From contig JADLAC010000053.1 of the NCBI GenBank assembly GCA_020848435.1, positions 1 through 39,054 of the forward strand: 39,054 nt of DNA, written 5' to 3'. Positions 25,853-33,762 of this stretch are shown here, in pieces. Every line of letters begins with the position of its first letter. Position 1 is the first letter of the stretch. Made by a program: the position numbers and the translations under genes. Origin of the DNA: Burkholderiales bacterium. GTDB taxonomy: Bacteria > Pseudomonadota > Gammaproteobacteria > Burkholderiales > WYBJ01. Below the pieces are notes generated by a model. The model was not told where the DNA came from. It ran no database searches and saw nothing but the letters and a program-made list of their open reading frames with translations.

Positions 25853-25871
25853 ACCTGCACCCCATGCAGGT
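25853..25871. other. Hairpin between convergent higA-like and Bug genes
   Basis: ACCTGCA-CCCCA-TGCAGGT is a perfect 7-bp inverted repeat 24 bases after the antitoxin stop, between genes converging from both sides. No T-run follows on either strand. It may protect transcript ends or end transcription weakly. Confidence 0.4.
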
Positions 25872-25978
25872 ACGCTTCCCTGGCCACGCTCCAATGTGCG
25901 AAAAGACATGGGGCTCGATGGTATTAGGGTTGTGGCATCAACGCAGGCACTACGGCAGCGGGCGCTCTCTCGAAAAGA

Positions 25979-26986
25979 TCATGGCTGAGCGCCGATCGCC
26001 TTCACGAGCTTGGCCTTGTCATCGATGTCAGCGTGGACGAATGCCGTGAATTCCTCCGGCGTGGTCGAGACCAGCACCCCGGCCTCACCCGCCATGCGTT
26101 TCTGCGCCAGCGGGTCCGCCACGGCCTTGCGCAAGGCGGCGTTGAGCCTGTCGATGGCCTCGCGCGGCGTCTTGGCCGGCGCCATCAGCCCGTACCACTG
26201 GGTGAACTCATAGTCCGGCACGCCGGCCTCCATCATGGTGGGTAGCGCAGCGAACGTGGCGGAGCGCTCGCGCGAGGTGACCGCGATGGCGCGCAGCCGC
26301 CCGCGATCCATGTGCGGGGCGGCCGTCGTCGGCCCCGTGATGGCGAGATCCACCTGTCCAGCGAGCAAGTCGGCGGACATCGGTGCCGCTCCCCGGTAGG
26401 GAATGTGCATGAGCTTCACGCCGGTCTTGAGCTTGAGCAGCTCGACGCCGAGATGATTGAAGGCGTTGTGTCCCGAGGACCCGTAGTTGAGCTTGCCGGG
26501 GTTTGCTTTCGCGAGAGTCACCAGCTCTTTCACCGTCTTGACCGGTACGGACGGGTGCACCACGAGCAGGAAAGGAATGCGCGTGAACAGGCCGACGGGC
26601 AGGAAGTCCCGTCGCGGGTCGTAGGGCAGCTTGGCAGCGATGGACGCGCTGATGGTAAGCGCCGAGCTCCCCCACAGGGTGGTGTAGCCGTCCGGCGCGG
26701 ATTTCGCTACATGATCCGTGCCGATCACGCCCGAGGCACCGTCGCGGTTGTACACCATGACTTTCTGCCCCAGGGTCTCGCTCATGGCATTGGCGGCCAC
26801 GCGGGCGGAAATATCCGTAGCCGCACCCGGCGGGAAGGACACCACGATGGTGACCGGCCGTGACGGATAGTGCTCGGCCGCGGCCGCGATGGCCGCGGCC
26901 GCGGCCGTGGCGAGAAGCAGTCCGGCGAGCGCGCGACAAGTGCGATCGGGAACAACCGACGGACGGGCGGGATCAGGCTGGTCCAT
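25979..26986 (-). CDS. Bug-family tripartite tricarboxylate receptor (1)
   Basis: Periplasmic solute-binding protein of 335 residues in the Bug/TctC family, which binds carboxylates and related compounds. A signal sequence with an Ala-rich core (LAGLLLATAAAAAIAAAA) precedes the mature start HYPSRPVTIVVSFPPGAATD. Family motifs are YNRDGASGVIGTDHVAKSAPDGYT, LPYDPRRDF, LNYGSSG and the late LPTMMEAGVPDYEFTQWYGL. It is the only Bug gene on the minus strand here, divergent from the AhpD-like gene. No TctA or TctB membrane genes are in the window. A GCGGCC-rich microrepeat at about 26876-26911 encodes the Ala run. Confidence 0.92.
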   Translation of the reverse strand: MDQPDPARPSVVPDRTCRALAGLLLATAAAAAIAAAAEHYPSRPVTIVVSFPPGAATDISARVAANAMSETLGQKVMVYNRDGASGVIGTDHVAKSAPDGYTTLWGSSALTISASIAAKLPYDPRRDFLPVGLFTRIPFLLVVHPSVPVKTVKELVTLAKANPGKLNYGSSGHNAFNHLGVELLKLKTGVKLMHIPYRGAAPMSADLLAGQVDLAITGPTTAAPHMDRGRLRAIAVTSRERSATFAALPTMMEAGVPDYEFTQWYGLMAPAKTPREAIDRLNAALRKAVADPLAQKRMAGEAGVLVSTTPEEFTAFVHADIDDKAKLVKAIGAQP

Positions 26987-27294
26987 TTGGCATCGTCTCC
27001 GTAGGATTGCCGGGCGGTATCTCGAAGGGGAAAGCGGGCAGCATTCTTGGACGACGAACCCTCAGGTTAGCAATATCGCTGCGCGCGCGCCATGACGTTG
27101 GAACGCTCGACGCCACGGATAGCGGCAATGCGGCCGAAACTCCGGACGCACCGGCCGGTCTCTTGCCCGCACTGCCACCCATGACCGCCGCTGTCGTTCG
27201 CGCGCAGCGCCTCACGCGGACGAACGGGGGTGGCCGGCCGACCCTTGGGAGCGCTATATTCGTCCCTCGTAGCCAAATTTCTCAGGAGATCGAC
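26987..27294. other. Intergenic region between divergent Bug and AhpD-like genes
   Basis: About 308 bases without a supported gene. It must hold promoters for both divergent genes. TATATT at 27255-27260 is a possible -10 box for the rightward gene, but no good -35 is 17 bases upstream. AGGAG at 27284-27288 is the ribosome-binding site for the GTG at 27295. The open frame crossing this region on the plus strand is not family-like. Confidence 0.5.
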
Positions 27295-27870
27295 GTGTCC
27301 AGACTACCTCCGCTCGAAGAAGCGAGTGCCTCGCCCGAAGTCAAGGCGTTGTTCGAGCGCGATCTCGCCCGCGATGGGCAGATCCTCAACAGCACGCGGG
27401 TGGCGGCCTACCGCCCTGCCATCTCGAACGCGGCCAAGAATCTGGGCAAATCCATCGCTGACAGCGGCCTGATCGATCCCGCCTTGCGCAGCCTCGTGAA
27501 GGTGCGCATCGCGAGCCTCGTCGGCTGCGAGTTCTGAGTGGACATCAACGCTGCCGGCGGCAGCGAAGCGGGGGCGAGCGTGGAGAAGATCGCCGCTCTC
27601 GGCGATTACAAGGCGAGTCCCTTGTTCACCGAAGCCGAGCGCGTCGCGCTGGAATTCGCCGACGGCGCCTCCGCGACGCCGCACGACGTCTCCGAGGAGC
27701 TGTTCGCGCGCGTACAGGCGCACTACGACAACGCTCAGATCGTCGAGCTCGCGTACATCATCGCCACCGAGAACCTGACGAGCCGCTTCAACCGCAGTTT
27801 CCGGGTCGAGCCGCAGGGTTTCTTCTGCATCCTCCCGCCGGGCGGCGTCAGGAAACCCGGATTGCGCTAG
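27295..27870 (+). CDS. Carboxymuconolactone decarboxylase/AhpD-family protein with in-frame UGA (candidate selenoprotein)
   Basis: Read through one TGA, this gives a 191-residue protein of the CMD/AhpD-like alkylhydroperoxidase family, whose active site is a CxxC pair. The motif here is LVKVRIASLVGCEF-(TGA)-VDINAAGG: Cys78 is present and codon 81, where the second Cys is expected, is TGA (27535-27537). The frame continues intact for 110 more codons with family-like sequence (FTEAERVALEFADG, VELAYIIATENLTSRFNRSF) and normal codon use. A perfect 7-bp hairpin with a GGC loop begins 11 bases after the TGA. Together these fit a CxxU selenoprotein. The alternatives are a recent TGC-to-TGA nonsense mutation or a sequencing error. 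The GTG start has AGGAG 6 bases upstream. The gene would act in thiol/selenol peroxide reduction or be a decarboxylase-like enzyme; the substrate is unknown. Confidence 0.6.
27549..27565 (+). promoter_or_regulatory. SECIS-like hairpin after the in-frame UGA
   Basis: CGCTGCC-GGC-GGCAGCG is a perfect 7-bp stem with a 3-base loop starting with GG. The loop begins 18 bases after the TGA. As I recall it, the bacterial SECIS pattern asks for a loop of 3 or more bases with a G in its first two positions, about 16-37 bases after UGA. GC-rich DNA makes chance hairpins common, so the match is supportive, not decisive. Confidence 0.45.
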
Positions 27871-27986
27871 GATTCGGGCCCGACGATCCCGATGGCGACC
27901 TTTCTCGCGGGTGCGTTCGCGCGAGCCTGAAAAGAGTCTGTGGCATTATTCCGTGCTCCGATGACGAAGCTCGATTTGAAGGGTCG

Positions 27987-28865
27987 ATGTTGCCGATAGT
28001 CGACGCGCAGGTCCATATCTGGGCAGCCGATACGCCGCAGCGTCCATGGCCCCGGGGGCAGGGCGGTTTGAAACCGTTGCCGCCGCATCGGGCGGTGCCC
28101 ATCTCCAGCGACAGTTTGCTGCGCGAAATGGACGCGCTCGGCATCGATCGTGCCTTCGTCATACCGCCCTCCTGGGAGGGAGAGCGCAACGATATCGTGC
28201 TGGCGGCGGCTCGGGAGCATCCGCACCGCTTTGCCGCGGTGGGGCGGCTCGACCTCGATGCGCCGCAGGCGCGAGAGCAGCTCGAGCGCTGGCTCGATCA
28301 GCCCGGCATGTTCGGCGTGCAGCTCACGTTCCAGACGCCGCTCAACGAAAAACCGCTCGTCGAGGGCCGCATCGAATGGCTGTGGCCCACGGCGGAGAAA
28401 TTCGGTGTTCCCATCCACGTTTATCTGCCGCATCGCCATTTGCCGCTGATCGAGCGCGCGGCGGCGCGGCATCCCGGCCTGAAGGTCGCCATCAACCACC
28501 TCGCGCTTACTGGCGCGAAGAAGGACGACGAGGCCTTCGCCGATCTGGATAAGCTGCTCGCAATGGCGCGGCATCGCAACGTAGCGGTGAAGGCGAGCTG
28601 CTTGCCGCTGTACACCACCGATACCTATCCGTACCGGCGACTGCACCCGTATCTGCGGCGTGTGTACGACGCCTTCGGGCCGAAGCGCATGTTCTGGGGT
28701 ACCGATCTGTCGCGACTGCCGTGTACGTATCGCGAGGGTTTGTCGATGTTCACTGAGGAAGTGCCGTGGCTCACCACGGTGGACAAGGAGTGGATCATGG
28801 GACGAGCCATATGTGAGTGGCACGGTTGGCACCTGCCCCGGAAGGGAGACAATGGGGATGCATAA
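27987..28865 (+). CDS. Amidohydrolase_2 (COG3618-like) TIM-barrel hydrolase
   Basis: Metal-dependent hydrolase of 292 residues in the amidohydrolase_2 family. The N-terminal metal motif appears as VDAQVHIW, the Q-containing form common in this subgroup. A central TIM-barrel strand carries VAINHLAL, and the late FWGTDLSRLP gives the catalytic Asp region. Members hydrolyse lactones, amides or decarboxylate aromatic acids; the exact reaction here is unknown. The ATG at 27987 is preceded by AAGGGT. The next gene, a Bug receptor, starts 8 bases before its end, so the two are probably coupled in one operon with the AhpD-like gene. Confidence 0.85.
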   Translation: MLPIVDAQVHIWAADTPQRPWPRGQGGLKPLPPHRAVPISSDSLLREMDALGIDRAFVIPPSWEGERNDIVLAAAREHPHRFAAVGRLDLDAPQAREQLERWLDQPGMFGVQLTFQTPLNEKPLVEGRIEWLWPTAEKFGVPIHVYLPHRHLPLIERAAARHPGLKVAINHLALTGAKKDDEAFADLDKLLAMARHRNVAVKASCLPLYTTDTYPYRRLHPYLRRVYDAFGPKRMFWGTDLSRLPCTYREGLSMFTEEVPWLTTVDKEWIMGRAICEWHGWHLPRKGDNGDA

Positions 28866-29847
28866 GCTGACGTCGCAATGGATCGCGCTCGTCCTGGCCG
28901 CGTCGTGTGCGTTCGGCGCCTGGGGCCAGGCGGGCAAGGGCGGTGGAGAGTATCCGGCCAAGCCGGTACGCATCGTGGTCGGGTTTGCGCCCGGTGGGGG
29001 AACGGATATCGTTGCGCGCCTGTTCGCACAGAAGTTCACGGCGGCGTGGGGGCAAAACGTCCTGGTCGACAACCGCCCGGGGGCCGGCGGCAACATCGGC
29101 ACGGACATCGTCGCCAAATCGGCCGGCGACGGCTACACGCTCCTCATGACGGTGCCGTCTCACGCCATCAACCCGAGCCTTTACGGCAAGCTTCCCTACG
29201 ATGCTGTCAAGGATTTCGCACCGATCAGCATGGTCGGGGCCGGGCCCAACTTGATCACCGCCCATCCATCGCTCGCCGCCCACTCCGCGCGTGAAGTCGT
29301 CGCGTTGGCGCGCGCCAAGCCTGGGCACCTGAACTATGCCTCGACCGGCACCGGCACCGCGCAGCATCTGGCGATGGAGCTGTTCTGCTCGATGGCCGGC
29401 ATCAAGATCGTTCACGTGCCTTACGCCGGTGGTGCACCCTCGACGGCGGCGGCAATGGCGGGCGAGGTGCAGATCTTGACGAGCACCCTGCCGAGCACGC
29501 TCAGCTATGTACGCAGCGGCAGGCTCAAAGCGCTCGGCGTCACGGGCGCGCGCCGCACGCAAATCGCGCCCGATCTGCCGACGATCGCGGAGGCGGCGGG
29601 CCTTCCCGGTTACGAGGCCGATGTGTGGTACGGCCTGCTGGCGCCGGCGGGAACGCCGCAATCGATCGTCAGGAAGATAAATCGCGAAATCGAAGGGCTG
29701 ATGCAGCTACGCGACGTGCAGGAGCGGCTGATGGCCCTGGGCTTCGAACCGCGTCGCAACACGCCCGAGCAGTTCGCACAGACCATCACAGCGGAGATCG
29801 TGAAATGGGGCAAGGTGGTTCGCGAGTCGGGCGCACGCCCCGATTGA
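28858..29847 (+). CDS. Bug-family tripartite tricarboxylate receptor (2)
   Basis: Periplasmic solute-binding protein of about 329 residues. Signal peptide MHKLTSQWIALVLAASCAFGAWGQ is followed by YPAKPVRIVVGFAPGGGTDIVAR. Family motifs VDNRPGAGGNIGTDIVAKS, LPYDAVKDFAPI, LNYASTGTG and LPTIAEAAGLPGYEADVWYG are present. An in-frame ATG six bases earlier (28852) is too close to the GGGAG at 28844-28848, so the ATG at 28858 is preferred. It overlaps the amidohydrolase 3' end. It probably captures the compound processed by the adjoining enzymes, but the membrane partner genes are not nearby. Confidence 0.9.
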   Translation: MHKLTSQWIALVLAASCAFGAWGQAGKGGGEYPAKPVRIVVGFAPGGGTDIVARLFAQKFTAAWGQNVLVDNRPGAGGNIGTDIVAKSAGDGYTLLMTVPSHAINPSLYGKLPYDAVKDFAPISMVGAGPNLITAHPSLAAHSAREVVALARAKPGHLNYASTGTGTAQHLAMELFCSMAGIKIVHVPYAGGAPSTAAAMAGEVQILTSTLPSTLSYVRSGRLKALGVTGARRTQIAPDLPTIAEAAGLPGYEADVWYGLLAPAGTPQSIVRKINREIEGLMQLRDVQERLMALGFEPRRNTPEQFAQTITAEIVKWGKVVRESGARPD

Positions 29848-29867
29848 TCCATCGATAGGAAACACAG

Positions 29868-31238
29868 GTGTCGGCCGCCGCAATCGACCAGGTCGAAGTC
29901 GCCGTGATCGGCGCGGGGAGCGTCGGCATCGCGGTGGCCTATTACCTCGTCGTCGAGCGCGGGCGGCGGCGCGTAGCGCTGATCGATTGCCGGCCCGCGA
30001 TGAGCTTCACTTCCGCGCGCTCCGGTGAGAACTACCGCAACTGGTGGCCGCATCCGGTGATGACGGCCTTTACGGACCACTCGATCTCGCTCATGGAGCA
30101 GATCGATCGCGCATCCGGCTCGCGCCTGGACATGACGCGGGGCGGATATGCGCTCGCCTCCCGCCGCGAGCGGCCGGAAGACCTCATCAGCAGCTTGTAC
30201 CGAGGCTATGACGGCGCGCCGGGCCAGGTCCGTCTGCACGAATCGGCAGCCGCGGAGTATCGGCCGTCTCAGCGTGGGCCGTGGGCCGATGCGCCTGACG
30301 GCGTCGATGTCTTGTTGAACCGGGCGCTCATCCGGCGGAACTTCCCATCGTTTGCGCGGGACGTGGCCAGCGTGATCCACATCCGGCGCGCGGGCTCGTT
30401 CAGCGCTCAGCAACTGGGCCAATTCATGTTGGAAGCGCTGGCCGAAGCAGGCGTGCGAGTGCGCCGCGCGGAAGTGCGCGCCATCGCCGCGGCGCCGGCC
30501 TTCGATATCGAGATGACCTCCGAGGGCGGCGCGCAGCGCGTGACGGCGGAGCGCATCGTCAACGCGGCCGGACCTTTTGTCCGGGATATCGGCGCGATGC
30601 TCGGCGAGGACTTGCCCGTGCGCTGCGTGTACCAGCAGAAGATCTCGTTCGAGGATCGCTCGGGCGCGATCCCGCGCGACATGCCCTTCGCGATCGATCT
30701 CGACGGACAGCATCTCGCGTGGAACGACGAAGAGCGCGAGCTTCTGGCCGGCGACCCGGCCGCGCGCCGCCTGCTCGAGCCCATGCCCGGGGGCGTACAT
30801 TGTCGTCCCGACGGTCGCGTCGACGGCACGAGAATCAAGCTGGGCTGGGCATACAATGCGCAAGCGTCCGACCCGCACGCCGAGGAGCCGCTCGATCCGA
30901 ATTTCCCGGACGTCGTGTTGCGCGCCGCCAGCCGCCTGTATCCGGCATTGGCTGCGTATGTCGGCCGCTTGCCGCGGGGGCTACACCACTACGGAGGCTA
31001 CTACGCCATGACCGAGGAGAACTGGCCGTTGATCGGGCCCATGCGGACCACCGGCGCATTCCTCGCCGGCGCGTTGTCGGGGTTCGGATCGATGGCCGCG
31101 TGTGCCGCGGGCTCGGTTTGCGCCTCGTGGGCAGCCGGTTCGCCCGTGCCCGATTACGCAAAAGCGTTGTCCGGCGCTCGTCATGCCGACGCTGCATTGA
31201 TGGCCGAATTGGCCCAGCTCGGCAAGGGCAGCCTCTAG
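29868..31238 (+). CDS. DAO-family FAD-dependent oxidoreductase (1)
   Basis: Flavoprotein of 456 residues of the D-amino acid/glycine oxidase-like (DAO) family. The FAD-binding Rossmann motif VAVIGAGSVGIAVAYYL is at about residues 11-27, and a late GGYYAMTEENWPLIGPM block resembles the C-terminal FAD/active-site region of sarcosine oxidase-type enzymes. The substrate is probably an amine or imino acid. GTG at 29868 follows AGGA at 29857-29860. The TAG stop is provided by the first bases of the repeat element at 31235, so the C-terminus may have been shortened or altered by that insertion. A second DAO gene lies beyond the element. Confidence 0.88.
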   Translation: MSAAAIDQVEVAVIGAGSVGIAVAYYLVVERGRRRVALIDCRPAMSFTSARSGENYRNWWPHPVMTAFTDHSISLMEQIDRASGSRLDMTRGGYALASRRERPEDLISSLYRGYDGAPGQVRLHESAAAEYRPSQRGPWADAPDGVDVLLNRALIRRNFPSFARDVASVIHIRRAGSFSAQQLGQFMLEALAEAGVRVRRAEVRAIAAAPAFDIEMTSEGGAQRVTAERIVNAAGPFVRDIGAMLGEDLPVRCVYQQKISFEDRSGAIPRDMPFAIDLDGQHLAWNDEERELLAGDPAARRLLEPMPGGVHCRPDGRVDGTRIKLGWAYNAQASDPHAEEPLDPNFPDVVLRAASRLYPALAAYVGRLPRGLHHYGGYYAMTEENWPLIGPMRTTGAFLAGALSGFGSMAACAAGSVCASWAAGSPVPDYAKALSGARHADAALMAELAQLGKGSL

Positions 31239-31508
31239 GAGCCTGTCGGACTTGATTTCGCGCGATGCGTTGCGCCCACAACGCCCGCAGGCAAGGCGCT
31301 CGGTGCAGACCAATATCGGGAATATTGGCAAGCCGAGCAATGCCGCATGCTGGCGTTATGGGCGCAACCCGAAGGGACGGGGCGCTTTTCGCGCACGGCG
31401 GTGTCGGACGACTTGCCGATAGTCTCGCTATCGGCTGCGTCGTCCTCCTAGCCCTGCGCGAAAATCGCCTCCGTCGCACACGTGAAATCAAGTCCGACAG
31501 GCTCCTAG
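31235..31508. mobile_element. 274-bp two-armed inverted-repeat element (MITE-like)
   Basis: Perfect 25-base terminal inverted repeats (31235-31259 starting CTAGGAGCCTGTCGG, and 31484-31508) enclose two hairpin arms. Arm 1 pairs 31269-31285 with 31352-31368 (17 positions, one mismatch) and has inner stems GCTCGG/CCGAGC and CCAATAT/ATATTGG. Arm 2 pairs 31382-31395 with 31455-31468 (one mismatch) and has inner stems GGACGAC/GTCGTCC and GCCGATAG/CTATCGGC. No coding capacity is seen. A second, truncated copy is at 1-199. CTAG at each end could be a 4-base target duplication (fits the YTAR target of IS5-type transposases) or part of the repeat. Confidence 0.85.
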
Positions 31509-31540
31509 AACCTTTTTTCGTGCCTGCGAGTCCGACAGCG

Positions 31541-32707
31541 ATGGACGTATCCCACGACGTAGCGATCATAGGCGGCGGTGTCATCGGCTGTGCCGCGGGA
31601 TACTTCTTGCGCCGCGCTGGTGTTGCGCGCGTCTGTGTCATCGAGCCCGATCCGACGTATGCCAAGGCGGCGAGCCCGATCGCGACAGGGGGTTGTCGGC
31701 GGCTGTTCGCGCTGCGCGAGAACATCCTGATGTCGCAGTTCAGCATCGAGTTCTTCAAGAGCTTCGCTCACCATGTCGCGCTCGACGGCGAGGCTGCGGA
31801 CGTGCAATGGCGCGAGGAGGGCTATCTGTTCGTCGTCGGCGCTGGCCACGAGCGCGTGCTCGAAGCGAACTTTCGCGTGCAGCACGAATCGGGCGTGAAG
31901 GTCGAGCTCATGGATCGCGAGGCCCTTGCAGCCCGCTATCCGTGGATGCGCTGCGAGGATCTCACGCTCGGCGTGCTGTCCCCGGAAGACGGCTGGCTCG
32001 ACCCCAATAGCGTGTTGCAGGGTTTCCGCAGGAAGGCCCAGGCGTTGGGGGTCGAGTTCCGGCGCGACCGCGTGGTCGAGCTGCACGTCGGCGCGCGGCG
32101 AGTCTCCCAGATCGAGCTGGCGTCCGGGATGCGCATAAGGCCCGAGGCCGTCGTCAATGCCGCCGGCTGTTGGGCGGCCTCCATCGCCAAGCTCGCGGGC
32201 ATGGATCTGCCCGTAAATCCCATGCGCCGGTTCGAGCACTACGTCGAGCTCGCCACGGATCTGCCTCGCATGCCGCTCATCAAGGACCCCGATCGGTTGG
32301 TCATCCGTCCCGAAGGCAAGGGTTACGCGGTGGGCCTGGTCTATTCGGACGAGCCGCGCGGCTTCAACTTCGACGTCGATCCGAGCTACTTCGAACGTGT
32401 GGTGTGGCCGGCGTGTGCGAAGCGCATTCCGGCCTTCGAGGGACTGAAGCTCAAGCGCGAATGGGCCGGGCTCTATGACGAATGCGAGTTGGACGGAAAC
32501 ATGATCCTGGGCAATTGGCCCGGCAAGCTCGACAACTTTTTCGTCGCCTGCGGCTTTTCGGGGCATGGTCTGATGCACGCGCCCGCGGTCGGACGGGCGC
32601 TCGCGGAGCTGATCGTGCGAGGCCGGTTCGAAACCATCGACCTCGCTCGAATGGGCTACCAGCGCGTGCGGGACAGGGTTCCCTACGCCGAGAGAGGCAT
32701 CATCTGA
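31541..32707 (+). CDS. DAO-family FAD-dependent oxidoreductase (2)
   Basis: Flavoprotein of 388 residues of the DAO/glycine-oxidase family. The dinucleotide-binding motif VAIIGGGVIGCAAGYFL is at about 7-23. The substrate-domain signature ASPIATGGCRRLFA and the C-terminal FVACGFSGHGLMHAPAVGRALAELI segment are typical of sarcosine oxidase-like and dimethylglycine oxidase-like enzymes. I start at the ATG at 31541 (MDVSHDVAIIGG) because it begins the fold; the frame continues upstream through the repeat element but that part cannot be coding in any known way. It differs clearly from the DAO gene before the element, so the two are not a recent duplication. Confidence 0.88.
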   Translation: MDVSHDVAIIGGGVIGCAAGYFLRRAGVARVCVIEPDPTYAKAASPIATGGCRRLFALRENILMSQFSIEFFKSFAHHVALDGEAADVQWREEGYLFVVGAGHERVLEANFRVQHESGVKVELMDREALAARYPWMRCEDLTLGVLSPEDGWLDPNSVLQGFRRKAQALGVEFRRDRVVELHVGARRVSQIELASGMRIRPEAVVNAAGCWAASIAKLAGMDLPVNPMRRFEHYVELATDLPRMPLIKDPDRLVIRPEGKGYAVGLVYSDEPRGFNFDVDPSYFERVVWPACAKRIPAFEGLKLKREWAGLYDECELDGNMILGNWPGKLDNFFVACGFSGHGLMHAPAVGRALAELIVRGRFETIDLARMGYQRVRDRVPYAERGII

Positions 32708-32789
32708 GCGGGTGCTGCGAGGTCTTTGCCTCGCGGCTATGCGCCGTTTGCGAAGCTCTTTCCAAGCCCAGGGTGGAATCGAAGATCGG

Positions 32790-33710
32790 ATGACCATGCG
32801 CCATTACTCCGACCAGGATCTCAAGGATCTCATCACCGTGCCGGAAGCGGTTGCCGCGCTGGAGGCGGCTTTCGCGGCGTACGCGCGCGGCGAGGCGAGC
32901 GCTCAACCACGACACACCATCGGCGCCGGGCCGATCGAGCTCAGCACGATGTCCGCGATTCTGCCGGCGGCGCGTTACTGTGCGGCAAAAGTCTATACTC
33001 GCATGGGAAGCGGCTATAGCTTCGTCGTCTTGCTGTTTTCCGCCGAAGACGGCCGCATCCTCGCGACCTTGGACGCGGGCGAGCTCACCAAGCTGCGCAC
33101 TGCGGCGGTGTCGGCGCTGGCGGCGCGTTACATGGCGCGCAAGGATGCGCGCCGACTGGTCGTGTTTGGCTCGGGCCGGCAGGCCGGAGCGCACATCGGC
33201 GTCTTGCCCAGGGTGCTCGACCTGGAGCGCATCGATGTCGTCAGCCGCGGCGATGCGCGCACATTCTGCGAGCGCATGACCCGGGAAGCCGGCGTGCCCG
33301 TGACACAGTCGCGAACGGAAGATGCGCTGGCGCGCGCGGACATCATCGTCACCGCGACGCGCTCGATGACGCCGCTGTTTCCCGGAGAGCTGCTGCCGCA
33401 AGGCGCGTTCATCGCCGCGGTCGGCTCGGCCGTGCCGAGCGCCGCGGAGATCGGAGCGGACAGCATCAGGCGTTGCGACCGGATAGCCGTCGAGGCGCTC
33501 GACCATGCCCAGCACGAGGCCGGCGATCTCATTCAGGCGGTCGATTCGGCGCCGCTGCACTGGGATCGCGTGCTCACGCTCGGCGACATGGTCATCGGCC
33601 GCGCCCTGGGCAGAGCGTCGGACCAGGAGATCACGTTCTTCAAGTCCGTCGGGTCCGCGCTCGAGGACGTCGCCGTCGCGGCGCTTGCGTACGAGAAGCT
33701 CGCAGCATGA
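32790..33710 (+). CDS. Ornithine cyclodeaminase/mu-crystallin family protein
   Basis: NAD(P)-binding protein of 306 residues related to ornithine cyclodeaminase, alanine dehydrogenase-like enzymes and ketimine reductases. The N-terminal substrate domain includes TIGAGPIELSTMSAILP and KVYTRM. The Rossmann domain carries LVVFGSGRQAGAHI (GxGxxA). The late VGSAVPSAAEI and FKSVGSALEDVAVAALAY blocks are family hallmarks. The ATG at 32790 or 32796 is preferred; the frame extends 26 codons upstream into sequence without similarity. Set among amine oxidases and Bug receptors, it may reduce or deaminate an imino acid intermediate. That is inference. Confidence 0.88.
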   Translation: MTMRHYSDQDLKDLITVPEAVAALEAAFAAYARGEASAQPRHTIGAGPIELSTMSAILPAARYCAAKVYTRMGSGYSFVVLLFSAEDGRILATLDAGELTKLRTAAVSALAARYMARKDARRLVVFGSGRQAGAHIGVLPRVLDLERIDVVSRGDARTFCERMTREAGVPVTQSRTEDALARADIIVTATRSMTPLFPGELLPQGAFIAAVGSAVPSAAEIGADSIRRCDRIAVEALDHAQHEAGDLIQAVDSAPLHWDRVLTLGDMVIGRALGRASDQEITFFKSVGSALEDVAVAALAYEKLAA

Positions 33711-33762
33711 AACGGGGCTCGGCATGGGGCTCAATCGGCAGACGACACGAGTGGGAGACTTC

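Noticed and set aside
26876..26911. GCGGCC microsatellite-like repeat
   Set aside because: It encodes the Ala-rich signal peptide core of a Bug receptor; composition explains it without invoking a special element.
26860..27294. Upstream extension of the AhpD-like frame
   Set aside because: No similarity, overlaps the divergent Bug gene, and the ribosome-binding site clearly marks the GTG at 27295.
31265..31540. In-frame upstream extension of the second DAO gene through the repeat element
   Set aside because: The flavin-binding fold begins right after the ATG at 31541. The same repeat sequence at 1-199 is also open by chance, so the opening is a property of the repeat, not coding.
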